From NCBI RefSeq assembly GCF_016086655.4, contig NC_052138.2:7750001-7814000 (forward strand): a stretch of DNA of 64,000 nucleotides. The letters run 5' to 3'. Positions 1 to 11,246 of the stretch are shown here, piece by piece (the stretch's first letter is position 1; each line of letters starts with the position of its first letter). Under the pieces are notes generated by a model, which saw only the letters and a list, made by a program, of their open reading frames with translations, was not told the origin of the DNA and ran no database searches. Made by a program: the position numbers and the translations under genes. This DNA is from Lepeophtheirus salmonis. Lineage: Eukaryota > Arthropoda > Copepoda > Siphonostomatoida > Caligidae.

Positions 1-318
1 GCTGTCAGTGATGAATATGCTGGACTCAACTTTGGAGCTGATGAGGCCCGTGATGGATACTCCACCCAAGGAAAGTACTCTGTTGCCCTTCCCGACGGTC
101 GCATCCAAACTGTGTCCTACAACGTTGCTGATGCCTATTCTGGCTATGTTGCTGATGTTACTTACTCTGGAGAGCCCAAATACACTCCTTACAAGCCTGC
201 TCCAGCTCCCTACAAACCAGCTCCTGTTTACCACCCTGCCCCAGCTCCCTACAAGCCTGCTCCCGTCTACCACCCTGCTCCAGCTCCCTACAAGCCAGCT
301 CCCGTCTACCACTCTTAA
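1..318 (+). CDS. RR-type cuticle protein, 5'-truncated by window edge
   Basis: The frame is open from base 1 to the TAA at 316-318, giving 105 residues of the C-terminal part. It starts inside the chitin-binding domain (AVSDEYAGLNFGADEARD) and runs through GKYSVALPDGRIQTV and ADAYSGYVADVTYSGEPKY. The tail has three PAPYKPAPVYH units and ends VYHS. The first exon, intron, signal peptide and spacer lie outside the window. The tail begins TPYKPAP after PKY, close to the APYKPAP of the 7.3 and 10.7 kb copies, so it belongs with the DHP subtype. A canonical AATAAA sits at 358-363. By family knowledge the product is secreted and binds chitin in the cuticle. No disabling change is seen in the visible part. 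Confidence 0.9.
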   Translation, partial: AVSDEYAGLNFGADEARDGYSTQGKYSVALPDGRIQTVSYNVADAYSGYVADVTYSGEPKYTPYKPAPAPYKPAPVYHPAPAPYKPAPVYHPAPAPYKPAPVYHS

Positions 319-2119
319 ATATTTTTATTAGTTAATTAATTTATTTTATTTATGCTAAATAAATGTATTTAAAATTAATTTGAATTTTTTATTCATTTGT
401 GATAATATGTAAAACATTTTATTTTTACTTTTGGAAAGGATCAAGTGATTATTACTAATGTCCGACCATGATAAATCAGTTGACAATACTAATTAGTCAT
501 GGTTCGCTTATGTATCCTTTACTCCAATCATATTCAATTATGTTTATTGAATATGATTATTGGTTGTCATATTCAATTATATCTTTAAAATATTGAGCCA
601 CTATTATATGCTCAAAAATTGTAAATATATTATGGATCAGTTTATTTCCACCTAACTAACTTAAAATCAGCTGTTCTAACTTAAACAAAATTACAAACCA
701 ACATGAACAAATTATATAAAACTTATAAAAAGTTTTTGCGTTTCCGAATGACTTTTATCTTTCAAACATAAATAGTATTTTTGAGACTTTACGAAGCAAG
801 AAACTAAATTTGTTTATTCGTCGGAGTTTATCAATTAATGGTTGTTATGAGAGATGACAATCCTCCTGATTACATATTTTCCTACTGAGTAAATGATTGA
901 TTAATTAATTTATGTGACACCCCAATGGGGTCAAAGACTTAATTAACTATTAGTTGTTTTTCAAACAAAGATATACTTCCCATCCCACATATTTGTTTGA
1001 TGGAGTTGCACTGACCCAGAATAAGTAGACATTGTAGAGCATCAATTCAACTAACTGACATGGAAAATATCTGGAAGTCCATAAAGACGATACAAATCAT
1101 ATGTATTTTGGGCATATTAAAAAAATAAACCGAAAATCAATATGGTAACACTGACAATTGGATGAATGTTTTGGAGGAGAGTAGCTTAGCCGTCATGGCA
1201 TTTCATTAAATCAGCTGCATGGATACGTGACAAGGGGAGAGAAGAAAATAAACAAAGTTATAGGCAAGAATTACTCGATCAAATGTCTATCCAAAATTTT
1301 ACTCTAGGTTCAACAAAGACTTACAGTGATAACTCCGTCGAATAATCTCCGTCTTATATGAACTCATGCAAATATTCTACCAGGTTTTGTAAATTATTTA
1401 ATCTAATAGAAAAAGGAATATACTACTCAGGAGTTAAATAATAATGTCAACTGTTGAGCACTAAAAATTCATTCTTCAAATTAACAATTCCAAATGAACA
1501 GGCGAGAAAAATACAGTAAATTTGTATTACTATATATATCATATGTATTTCCTTCTCTAGAAGGAATCCAGAAACCAACTTCTCCATAACTTCTCCTGAG
1601 TTCATTGTTCACTGAGCAATGCCGTTCCATAAATTAGAGCCTTGATACAAAAACTATACCCAAAACTGGGAAATTATTTTCTTTTTTTTAATCAAAAACT
1701 ATTGAGTATTTCAGGCTTTGAAGACTGAATTCAAGGCTATGTCTTTCAAATAAATGTCAATTGGGCTCCAGTTGATATTTATGCACTGTGAGTAAAATAT
1801 GTCGATTTATGAATTGAAACAATTAATAATTGGAAAGAAAAGTGGCAACATAAACTAACATTTTGAGACATTAAGGGATTTAGTGTTCGAGAATATTAGA
1901 ATAAAAAGAGCTCTAGTTTTCGACTACTTTTTCGTGGACTCCAATTCTTCTCAGACTCGATATTATTATTTCAACTAAACCAAACGGCCTTGCACTCACC
2001 TCGTATTATCAAAATATATCTGTAAGATATTTTATAAGGAAATTGAAGTTTGCCTGGATTGCAGTAATTTTGGAACTATCTATATAATTTTATAAACTTG
2101 CTTATACGTAAAAAATAAT
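319..2119. other. Intergenic, AT-rich; no gene seen
   Basis: No supported gene. AATAAA at 358-363 belongs to the preceding copy. The part at about 1690-1880 is a diverged match to about 3720-3905 and about 34020-34190. All three lie a few hundred bases upstream of a family copy and share phrases such as a Glu/Lys-like purine run GAAAGAAAAGTG and a TTCA(G/A)TTGATATT(T/C)A stretch, so the ancestral duplication unit included distal upstream DNA. Confidence 0.5.
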
Positions 2120-2172
2120 TATAAATGCATCCAGTATCAAGATATCATTTTTATTACTCCAATTCAATCAAC

Positions 2173-2686
2173 ATGAAGGTAAGTAATGAATACGAATAAA
2201 ATTTTCAAATGTGGACCTTGAATTCACCATTTCCCCCATTCTTCTTTACAGTCCTTTATTGCCTTTTCTGCTCGTTTGGCTGTTGTCTTAACAGACCCCC
2301 CAGCCCCTGCTCCCACCACCCAGACCCCCTTTCCTTATCATTCTTCTCCAGCCTACCACCCAGTTCCTTCTAATAAGGAAGATCTTGCAGTCTACCAATA
2401 CCAATATGCCGTCAGTGATGAATATGCTGGACTCAACTTTGGAGCTGATGAGGCCCGTGATGGATACTCCACCCAAGGAAAGTACTCTGTTACACTTCCC
2501 GACGGTTGCATCCAAACCGTGTCCTACAACGTTGCTGATGCTTACTCGGATTATGTTGCTGACGTTACTTACTCCAGAGAGGCTAATTACGAGCCATACC
2601 ACCCAACCCCTGCTCCCTACGAGCCAGCTCCTGTCTACCACGCTGCCCCAGCTCCCTACAAGCCAGCTCCCGTCAACCACGCTTAA
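2173..2686 (+). CDS. RR-type cuticle protein, divergent and possibly decaying copy
   Basis: Exons are 2173-2178 (Met-Lys) and 2252-2686; the intron 2179-2251 has GTAAGT and TTTACAG borders. The product is 146 aa. The start is the ATG in the family leader CAATCAACATGAAG. The frame is intact, but the copy shows several departures: an Arg in the signal-peptide core (AFSARLAVVLTDPP), a spacer that has lost its PYHPAP regularity, PDGCIQ for PDGRIQ, YSDYV for YSGYV, YSREANY for YSGE(P/A)KY, and a tail ending VNHA. Upstream I find only a weak TTATAAAT and no CCACGCCC or TGCGTCAA box. The polyadenylation hexamer position reads AAAGAA. It may still encode a secreted chitin-binding protein, but relaxed constraint on coding and regulatory parts suggests an early pseudogene. 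Confidence 0.75.
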
Positions 2687-4342
2687 GCTTCATTCTGATA
2701 TTATTTATAAGTTTATTTATTTATTTCTAATACTAAAGAAATCTGTTTGAAATTAATTTAAACTCTAAATTCATCATTCAGTCCATATTAATTATTTTCT
2801 TGTTAAGGGTAGTAACTTTAGCTTTTTAATTTTTTTCTAATATTCATTAGTAGAAAATCGATAAAAACCCTGTCATACAATAAGTTTGTTTTTCTATTAT
2901 CTATGAACATAACCAATATTTCTCTTATTATTACATTATTTAAATATTAAAGAAATATAAATAGTAAAAAGTTATGAAGTAGTATTGAAGCATAATTATA
3001 TTTCTAATAACAATTACACTTCAACTCAATTCCCTATTGAATATGTTTTTTTATCTTGAAGTTGAACATTTAAATTTACTAGTAATTGTGATCCTATCTT
3101 TTAATTTACTTTTATCTACAAATTTGTTCATTTTTCTTATTGTAAAGAAGTATAAAATTGTGCAATTGTCCCATGTTCATTCAAAAATTGTCAAATTGTG
3201 AAAAATAATTAAACCTAAGATTAATTGTAAATTTTGTATTGGGACTCTTACAAATATATTGGGGCAATACCTCAATAATACCCTCATTAACTTAGACTTT
3301 TAATACCAATCAAGGTGAACAAAATTGTGTAACTAAAAAGTTTGAATTTTGTACTTCAAAGTTTTGCAAAAGAATTTTTTTTCCCCTTTTATCATAAATA
3401 ATAGTTCAAAGGTTAGCTCATTAATTCTTTTACTCTTTATTTCGAAAAACATTGTTCATAAAATTATTGATTCATCATGTCATACATATTATAATTAAAG
3501 TAATTTATTTCTGAGACAAACTTTTCAATTAGTTCTTATTATGATAGGATACACTCCTTATTAATTAAATGACTGTCTACAAGGAATAAGCTATCCCTCA
3601 GCTATTTACACAACAACACCATTAATTGATAATTGATTGGTATCTACAAAAAATTCCCAAATTATTTGGATTTTATTCCATGTTTAACCGAATCTTTTGT
3701 TAATCAAGGCACTAAATAATGTCAAATTTTGATGAAACTTTTTTTTTGATTGAAATCAATGTATTTTGAAGAAGCCCTAATTCAGCTTCAGTTCATATTT
3801 ACGCATTGTATGCAAAATTTAATTTCTTAACTAATTTTGGGTTGAAAAAATTTAGATTATGAAAGAAAAGTGCCTGCACAAATTAACTTAATTTGAGGAT
3901 AAGCAACTTAAATATGTTTAACAAATATTGAAAATAGTTAAAAGAAAATTAATTTTACAAAAGTTAAACATAATTCACAGAAAAAAATTTCAACGCCAAA
4001 TTGTTTAAATAATTACGTAAACAATATCGATTTCATTCATTCAAAAATACTATTTTTAGTGCTGTATTATAGTATTATTCAAATAATCAAAACTCAATAC
4101 ATTCGAGTAATGATTAATCAAATTTCAAGTATCACTCAAGAGAACAGAAGCGCCATTCTTATTAAAAGACGAGTTGATATTGTGTGAAAATGGATAAACC
4201 ATCTTACATATAGGAAAATTATTGAAACTTCAATTCGACCAAATTCTAATTTTTTGAACCAAATCCAATTGATATATGTACATGTAAATTTTTTCAATAT
4301 ATTCAACTTGCATCAACACTCCAATCTATTCCTTTTTTTACT
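2687..4342. other. Intergenic, AT-rich; no gene seen
   Basis: Nothing coding is supported. About 3720-3905 is the diverged counterpart of about 1690-1880, the distal upstream block shared between copies. Confidence 0.5.
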
Positions 4343-4410
4343 CCACGCCCTTTAATAATAAACATTTAGGCAGGGTCTGCGTCAATGTTTTTTTTTAAAT
4401 GCGTATAAAT
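4343..4410 (+). promoter_or_regulatory. Family promoter of the 4.5 kb copy
   Basis: CCACGCCC at 4343-4350, GTCTGCGTCAA at 4375-4385 and TATAAAT at 4404-4410 within GCGTATAAATACTC. An ATTAGTTTT initiator-like sequence lies about 30 nt after the TATA start (near 4434-4442), followed by the leader to the ATG at 4463. The same parts in the same order recur at the other intact copies, which is the evidence for function. Confidence 0.75.
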
Positions 4411-4462
4411 ACTCAAGCATCCAGTATCAAAGTATTAGTTTTCTAAAACCAATTCAATCAAC

Positions 4463-4983
4463 ATGAAGGTAAGTACCAAATGAAAACCAAATCCTCAAAT
4501 GTAGACAATAAATTAAGAATTTTTTCTTCGTCTTTATAGTCCTTCGTTGCCTTGTCTGCTCTCTTGGCTATTGCCTTTGCTGACCACCCAGCACCCGCTC
4601 CCTACCACCCAGCCCCTTATCACCCTGCTCCAGCCTACAAACCCGCTCCTTATCACCCAGCTCCTTCCTACAAGGAAGATCCAGCAGTCTACCAATACCA
4701 ATATGCTGTCAGTGATGAATATGCTGGACTTAACTTTGGAGCTGATGAGGCCCGTGATGGATACTCCACACAAGGAAAGTACTCTGTCGCCCTTCCCGAC
4801 GGTCGTATCCAAACCGTTACCTACAATGTTGCTGATGCTTACTCTGGTTATGTTGCTGACGTTACCTACTCTGGAGAGCCAAAATACGAGCCATACCACC
4901 CTGCCCCAGCTCCATACAAGCCTGCTCCCGTCTACCACGCTGCCCCAGCTCCATACAAGCCAGCTCCTGTCTATCACGCTTAA
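4463..4983 (+). CDS. RR-type cuticle protein (DHP subtype)
   Basis: Exons are 4463-4468 (Met-Lys) and 4540-4983; intron 4469-4539 has GTAAGT and TTATAG borders. The product is 149 aa. Residues 1-16 (MKSFVALSALLAIAFA) form a signal peptide with likely cleavage before Asp17. Residues 17-49 are a PAPYHPAP spacer. Residues about 50-118 are the RR chitin-binding domain (VYQYQYAVSDEYAGLNF, ARDGYSTQGKYSV, PDGRIQTVTYNVADAYSGY). The rest is two PAPYKPAPVYHA units. By family knowledge it is exported by epidermis and binds chitin through the aromatic strands of the RR domain. Tyr in the tail could be cross-linked, which is inference. All family promoter boxes are present and no canonical AATAAA is evident just downstream. 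Confidence 0.93.
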
Positions 4984-4999
4984 TTTTTTTATATGATAT

Positions 5000-7180
5000 T
5001 AACTTATTTATTTAAATATAGTTTTAAAATCTATTTATATTTAGTTTCTTTGAGGATCTTTAATTATTCGTTATCCGTAAGAGATTAGGATTTCAAAAAA
5101 TCAATTCTATGAAATTAGACAAAAATTTTTGTTTTTTAAAGGACCTGTTTTTGGCATATTTGTTTCATACATTAATTTATCTATTGGAATTAAACGTTAA
5201 TTGATAGCTGGCGCAATTGGGACTACTTATGCCTTATGCGTCATGGTTATAACTACTAAACCTTCAGTATAAAATTTTTTATATTCAAGATATATCAGGA
5301 TAGGAAAAAGTTTTTAATTGCATTTTTTCTTTATTTGGTGATTTTTAAATATAAAGTTCCAGCCACATAACTGAAAGCTCAGGTTCTCAGCTTTAATTAG
5401 ATATATAAAATTTAAACAAAAGTAATCGTTGATTAAAGCAAGTAACATTGAAGTAAAGATTAATTTACATTATGCTCAAGCCTACAAATACCGTATTGCA
5501 AGAATTATTTAGTATTGCACAACAAATTAGAAGTCCCTGGAAACAAAAATATTTTATTGCAGTGCACTGGAACTGAAAAATCATGCAAATTCTTGAAAAT
5601 CCTAATTGCATGGAAGAAAAATTCTTGAAAATCCGAATTGCATTGAAGAAAAATTATTTTTATTTGTTTCAATAATTGAAGGGACCACTCTAAACAATCG
5701 ATTTCTTCGGACATATAATTGAAAAAACTTCTTTAATTTATTGAGTGACTGGACGTGTGTATAGGTAAAATGTTAAAACAAAGGTTTTTGACACAAAAGC
5801 ATTGAACACTGTGAAACTATCTACGGCTTACATATGTATTCAAGAATGGTTGAAGAGAGAGTTTTTGGCTTGATTGTGGACATCATATAGGAGAAAGATT
5901 ACTTACACATTCTTGGTATGCATTAATTATTGAAGTATCAAAAAGTCATAATGTCTCTTTCTTTGAAAGATACAAAAAAAAAAAAAAAAAAAAAAAAAGG
6001 TTTGGAATATTACGCAACGACACAACTGATTTTTTAATACCCAGAATAAGAATATCAATAAAAAAAGCAAAAATTATGATGGGTATACTCTTTAAGCCAT
6101 CTTCTGAGTTTGACTATTCAAGAGGGTACTAAAAAAAATTACTTCACATTCGTCTATGTTGTTGAAGCACCTCTGACAAAAAAAAAATCAAAGACCTGTG
6201 GCTCTTCACAATGCTCAGTGGATGGCAAAAGTGCTATACTCAATTAAAATGATACTTATATAGGGTTGAATACGTTCATGACCTCCACATACAGCTTTTT
6301 ACCCTAAACAATTGGAAAAATTAAAACCTTTTGTGCATATCTTTGTATATAGATATATTCCTTGCTGAAAAACTGCCCAATCTTTAACCTTTGCTTCTAC
6401 TAACGTTTTGTATCTCATTCATATTGTCCTACAATATAAAAATTTACAGCCTACATGGTTAGGAGCCGCTATCAACGCAATGGGGTGAAATCTTTGGTAT
6501 TTGACAAAATAATTGATTTCATTAGCATTATTTGGTGGGTATATCGATGAAGCGGAAAAAATGAAGATAAGGAGCAAAATCCTCAGAAAGTAAAATAAAA
6601 CTATCATTGGTCTAGATAGTTGGGTATTATAAAGGGAATATTAAATACAAGCTTTGGTTTTTTATAAATACTTACATATAAATTGAAATATAATTACTAT
6701 ATTTATGTCAAATCAAGTTTTGTACAAATTTGTATTGTACTTGATATTATATTTACTCAAAGCTGTGATACTCGAGTCTGAACTCGAATTCACCATGAAT
6801 TGGAAACAAAAATTACTTCTCCGACATGACTTGTACTCAGAAAAAGTGGATTCAAATACAGGTTTGAGTATAAATCAATTGAATATCACAGTACAACATA
6901 TATGTAGAATTCACAAAAGAGCATCAGACGATAAGTCAATTGTTTATTGGTAAAAATGAAATTATAAAAAAAAGTGATAACTTACTGTAAAGTCTGAACC
7001 CAAATGACATAAGGTCAATGATTATAATATTTTACAAAAACTAATTCAATTTTTAGAGGATTTTTGTTTAGTTTAATTCATTTTCATCTATGATTTAATA
7101 TATCTAATAAAGTTTCGATGGAAATTTACTTCCACAAAATAAACTTGATGTCAAAAAGCAATCAGTGGTGTTGCCTTTTT
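5000..7180. other. Intergenic; poly-A run, no gene supported
   Basis: AT-rich sequence with a 25-nt A run at 5974-5998. Short open frames occur (for example a 62-codon - strand frame at 6419-6607 with a hydrophobic N-terminus), but none shows family similarity, a promoter or splice structure I can support. Confidence 0.45.
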
Positions 7181-7185
7181 TCACA

Positions 7186-7257
7186 CCACGCCCTACAATA
7201 ATAAATATTTAGATAGGGTCTGCGTCAATGTTTTGTCCTTTTTAAGTGTGTATAAAT
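7186..7257 (+). promoter_or_regulatory. Family promoter of the 7.3 kb copy
   Basis: CCACGCCC at 7186-7193, GTCTGCGTCAA at 7218-7228 and TATAAAT at 7251-7257, followed by ACTCAAAGCATCCAG and ATTAGTTTTCTAACTC. The spacing matches the 4.5 kb copy to within a few bases. Confidence 0.75.
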
Positions 7258-7310
7258 ACTCAAAGCATCCAGTATCAAAGTATTAGTTTTCTAACTCTAA
7301 TTCAATCAAC

Positions 7311-7898
7311 ATGAAGGTAAGTAACGAATAAGAATCAAATCCACAAATGTGAACCTTGAATTCACCATTACTTTCTTCTTCATTACAGTCCTTTATTGCT
7401 TTGTCTGCTCTTTTGGCCATTGCCTTTGCTGACCACCCAGCACCCGCTCCCTACCACCCAGCCCCTGCTCCTTATCACCCTGCTCCAGCCTACAAACCCG
7501 CCCCTTACCACCCAGCTCCTTCCTACAAGGAAGATCCAGCAGTCTACCAATACCAATATGCCGTCAGTGATGAATATGCTGGACTCAACTTTGGAGCTGA
7601 TGAGGCCCGTGATGGATACTCCACCCAAGGAAAGTACTCTGTTGCCCTTCCCGACGGTCGCATCCAAACTGTGTCCTACAACGTTGCTGATGCTTACTCT
7701 GGTTATGTTGCTGACGTTACTTACTCTGGAGAGCCCAAATACGCTCCTTACAAGCCTGCTCCAGCTCCCTACAAGCCAGCTCCCGTCTACCACGCTGCCC
7801 CAGCTCCATACCATCCTGCTCCAGCTCCCTACAAGCCTGCTCCCGTCTACCACCCAGCTCCAGCTCCCTACAAGCCAGCTCCAATCTATCACGCTTAA
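7311..7898 (+). CDS. RR-type cuticle protein (DHP subtype, long tail)
   Basis: Exons are 7311-7316 (Met-Lys) and 7389-7898; intron 7317-7388 has GTAAGT and TTACAG borders. The product is 171 aa. Signal peptide MKSFIALSALLAIAFA, then a spacer with one PAPAPYH more than the 4.5 kb copy, the RR domain from about residue 52 to 121, and a tail of repeated PYKPAP/PYHPAP units ending IYHA. An upstream in-frame ATG at 7356 lies in the intron and would give an N-terminus without the family signal peptide, so I prefer the spliced start. AATAAA is at 7933-7938. Promoter and coding parts are undamaged; this looks like a fully active gene. Confidence 0.94.
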
Positions 7899-7939
7899 GC
7901 TTCATTCTGATATTATTTATTTATTTATGCAGAATAAAC

Positions 7940-10550
7940 CTATTAGAAACTTATTTAAACGCTAAATTCATTTTTGAGTAGATATAAATTATTTCTTGTT
8001 TAGCATAGGAGTATTAGCCTATTGACTGTTTTCCACTGTTTATTTGTAGAAACATATCTTGGTCTGACATGCTGCCATTATTTATTGCACAAAAATTGCT
8101 ATTTGTGAAAGAATATTCCATGTACAATCATTAGAATATTGTTAACCCCTTGTAATAGAATATTTTTGTTTTTGTATTATTTGTCGACTTAAGATAAACA
8201 ATAATTGAATTTTCAAATTATCAACATATTAAAATATTCAAACTATGTAGGATATTAGTGACATGATTAAATCGAAGTTGTCTGGATTTGGTGTCTAATT
8301 GAGCAATCATGAGCATATTTGCAATGAGTTGCAAAGGAAGTTACATTATTTAAACACACAACTCCCAATCACTCACCGAATAAGGGTTTTACTTGACTTT
8401 TTCTAAAAATTTAAGAATGTTTCAAGATTGGATATAAGTATAAAATTGACGAACATGCTGCATATTGGTCAATTGACTCAAGCAAGTCTTGTTGAGATAT
8501 AAGGCTGCGTAATTAGAAACAAATTAAAAGTACTTGGCATAAAGTAGTAGAGTAGATAAGTTTTGCGTAAGTAATGGAAGCCGTTGAATTTCCTAAAAAG
8601 TTGTCGTTTGTCGTAAGTTTTACTTACAAAAACGAATAGACTTGTTTAACTATGGTTTTCGAATAAAAAAATATATGATTAATATGTCTATCTATCATTT
8701 TTTATTATTACTACTTCATATTGGATCATAATAATGCTAGAGTGTTACCATTAAAACATTAAATTTGAAGGACATTAGGAAGAAATGGGTTAAATAAATT
8801 TAAAATTCATAGTAGATTATTTATATCTATTAAGTACATTTTGTATCACTTCTTGACAATTGCCTTATTCTCGGATGATTCTTCTGTTAATTATATTTGT
8901 TGTACTGTACTATTCATTTGTTTTAGACTAATTTAAATACTCTTTGTAAGGCATTAAGCAACCAAGATATGTATAAAGTTAATTGATGTTGATATTTGCA
9001 GTTCAAGATCATAAATGTTCCAACTAAGATTAAATAAGAAATTTTACTCACCAGGTGTCGATATCAGCTGGAACCAAATGAGCACTTCTTCGATATACTT
9101 TGATTTCAATGCAAAATAATGTCATCAAAAACTGACATTACCCGTTGTTATTTATAGTAGAGGATTTAATTAAACATAAAATAAAAATATCATATGTGAA
9201 AAGTTTTAGTATCAAATGGCAGATTTTGATAAACTTTGAACAGGGATGTCTTTGAACCAATTGTGTTGTTTCGTAAATAACAGATGAATAGCGTATATCT
9301 TTGGAATTGTTATCTCCAATAATAAAAATTTATAGTCAAGTTCAGATGAACTAATCATCTTTTCAGTGTTAATATGCATTACTTAATGAATAAATAACTG
9401 TATGTACGATGTTTCTCAAAATACATAGTAAAAGTATCAAAGAGCATACTTGCAACCATTTTGTATGATTAAGGAAGAAAAAAATATGCCTTTGATTTGA
9501 TGTAACAAATGCAAGCTTTCATATAAACATGTGACTATCGCAGAACATTAAAAATGTACAGAATTGCAGATAAAAAGTAAGTTTAAAGATATGCTCAAAA
9601 TTACTACTTAATTAAAAATGCTCAACTTTAAGAGAAAAAATAATAGTGATTGGAATTGAAATTATATTTCTAGAAATGAGTTTATTTTTCAATGCAATCT
9701 CCTAATTTTTAAGTGTCAATATATCTATAATAATTTTTTTAATCTGTATTCATATCATACATGTGTCATATATATATATATATACAGATAATTGAATAAA
9801 TGGTTCTTAAAAACGCGAATGATAGATTCTTGAACCTTTTACATAAGATGTGACATAGGCCTTCACCTGCAGTGGTTTTTTTGTATATCATACGGAAATA
9901 AGATCATAATACTAATATAGTTCCGATTAAAATGTTGGATTAAGTATAAATAAAACCTATTTATTTCATGTTTTAAAAGAAAATATAGAAAAATAAATTT
10001 TGTTTATTTACGGGAATTATTCGACCGCGTACTTGTATATACACGGTCAGTACGTTCATATGAGAGCCTCTAATTTAATTTTTATTCTTACCCATATTTA
10101 GATACCAAAGTATTAATGCTGAAATGTGAATGTAAGGGTTCCTTGAAAGTAATGGGTTAGGACAAATGACAATAAATTTTCACCGGTAATACTTGATTCA
10201 AGATATAAAGAGGTTGCCCTCTTTTTAATTCGATTATTTAAATTTTAAATCATTATGTAAAAAATTTCGTCTTAATTTAATAACGCATACAATTTGACAA
10301 GCTGAATTAAAGTAATATAAAAACTAAAAACATAAGTCTAATTTGTAGTGTCACTAGAAACAAAATGAAAAAAATAATGCTAGAGTTGATATTTTAATAA
10401 GATGATAAATCACATTACATGAAATTATCTAAAATTTGAAATCAACCAAAATATAATTTTTTGATCTGAATCCAAAAGATATATTAGGTAATAGTAAATT
10501 TTCTTCTATATATAAAACTTGTTTCAACAACCCCAGTGTTGTCTTTTTTC
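7940..10550. other. Intergenic; diverged repeat and TA microsatellite
   Basis: No gene is supported. About 8860-9180 resembles, on the same strand, about 49970-50290 and part of about 52120-52260. Shared phrases include an AGACTAATTTA run, ATAAGAAATTTT followed by CA, and ATATCAGCT. I read it as an old interspersed repeat of unknown class. A TA microsatellite sits at 9768-9784. Confidence 0.4.
9768..9784. repeat. TA dinucleotide microsatellite
   Basis: Uninterrupted AT/TA run of 17 nt. Confidence 0.9.
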
Positions 10551-10553
10551 CCT

Positions 10554-10631
10554 CCACGCCCTTAAATAATAAATATTTAGGAAGGACCTGCGTCAATAGT
10601 TTTTTTTTTTTTTTTTGAAATGCGTATAAAT
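10554..10631 (+). promoter_or_regulatory. Family promoter of the 10.7 kb copy
   Basis: CCACGCCC at 10554-10561, ACCTGCGTCAA at 10586-10596 (one change from GTCTGCGTCAA) and TATAAAT at 10625-10631 in GCGTATAAATACTC. A T-homopolymer lengthens the spacing between the second box and TATA. Confidence 0.72.
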
Positions 10632-10684
10632 ACTCAATGCATGTAGGAAGAAGATATTAGTTCTCTAACTCCAATTATATCAAA

Positions 10685-11246
10685 ATGAAGGTAAGTAACA
10701 AATGAAAACCAAATCGTCAAATATGGACCTCTGAATTAACCAACTTTTCCTTCTTCATTACAGTCCTTTATTGCTTTGTCTACTCTCTTGGCTGTTGCCT
10801 TTGCTGCCCACCCAGCACCTGCTCCATACCACCCAGCCCCTTATCACCCTGCTCCAGCCTACAAACCCGCTCCTTACCACCCAGCTCCTTCCTACAAGGA
10901 AGATCCAGCAGTCTACCAATACCAATATGCCGTCAGTGATGAATATGCTGGACTCAACTTTGGAGCTGATGAGGCCCGTGATGGATACTCCACCCAAGGA
11001 AAGTACTCTGTTGCCCTTCCCGACGGTCGCATCCAAACTGTGTCCTACAACGTTGCTGATGCTTACTCTGGCTATGTTGCTGATGTTACCTACTCTGGAG
11101 AGCCCAAATACGCTCCTTACAAGCCTGCTCCAGCTCCCTACAAGCCAGCTCCCGTTTACCACGCTGCCCCAGCTCCATACCATCCTGCCCCAGCTCCCTA
11201 CAAGCCTGCTCCCGTCTACCACCCTGCTCCCGTCTATCACGCTTAA
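10685..11246 (+). CDS. RR-type cuticle protein (AHP variant)
   Basis: Exons are 10685-10690 (Met-Lys) and 10764-11246; intron 10691-10763 has GTAAGT and TTACAG borders. The product is 162 aa. Signal peptide MKSFIALSTLLAVAFA with cleavage expected before Ala17-His18; this copy and the 48.8 kb copy have AHP where others have DHP. The spacer and the RR domain (VYQYQYAVSDEYAG through TYSGEPKY) are canonical. The tail carries PYKPAPVYHA, PYHPAP and a shortened last unit ending APVYHPAPVYHA. The leader differs slightly, ATATCAAAATGAAG instead of TCAATCAACATGAAG. I see no canonical AATAAA in the first 60 nt after the stop, as in the 4.5 kb copy. It appears intact. Confidence 0.93.

Noticed and set aside
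4534..4977. Long open frame antisense to a cuticle gene (similar ones at 7383-7892, 10758-11240, 26199-26696, 48833-49318, 53813-54355 and 58602-59108)
   Set aside because: It recurs opposite every copy because PAP/PYH repeats avoid antisense stops. The W/S/V-rich product has no domain, start context or promoter of its own.
5974..5998. A25 run considered as the tail of a retroposed transcript
   Set aside because: Upstream sequence shows no recognisable cDNA and no flanking target duplication was found; plain homopolymer is simpler.
5505..6953. Short frames of 62-82 codons between the 4.5 and 7.3 kb genes
   Set aside because: Length is expected by chance in AT-rich DNA, with no domain, promoter box or polyadenylation context matching them.
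7356..7388. In-frame ATG upstream of the main exon (also at 34704 and, on the - strand, 59087)
   Set aside because: It lies within the short intron. The conserved ATGAAG exon plus GT-AG splicing restores a canonical MKSF signal peptide in all copies.
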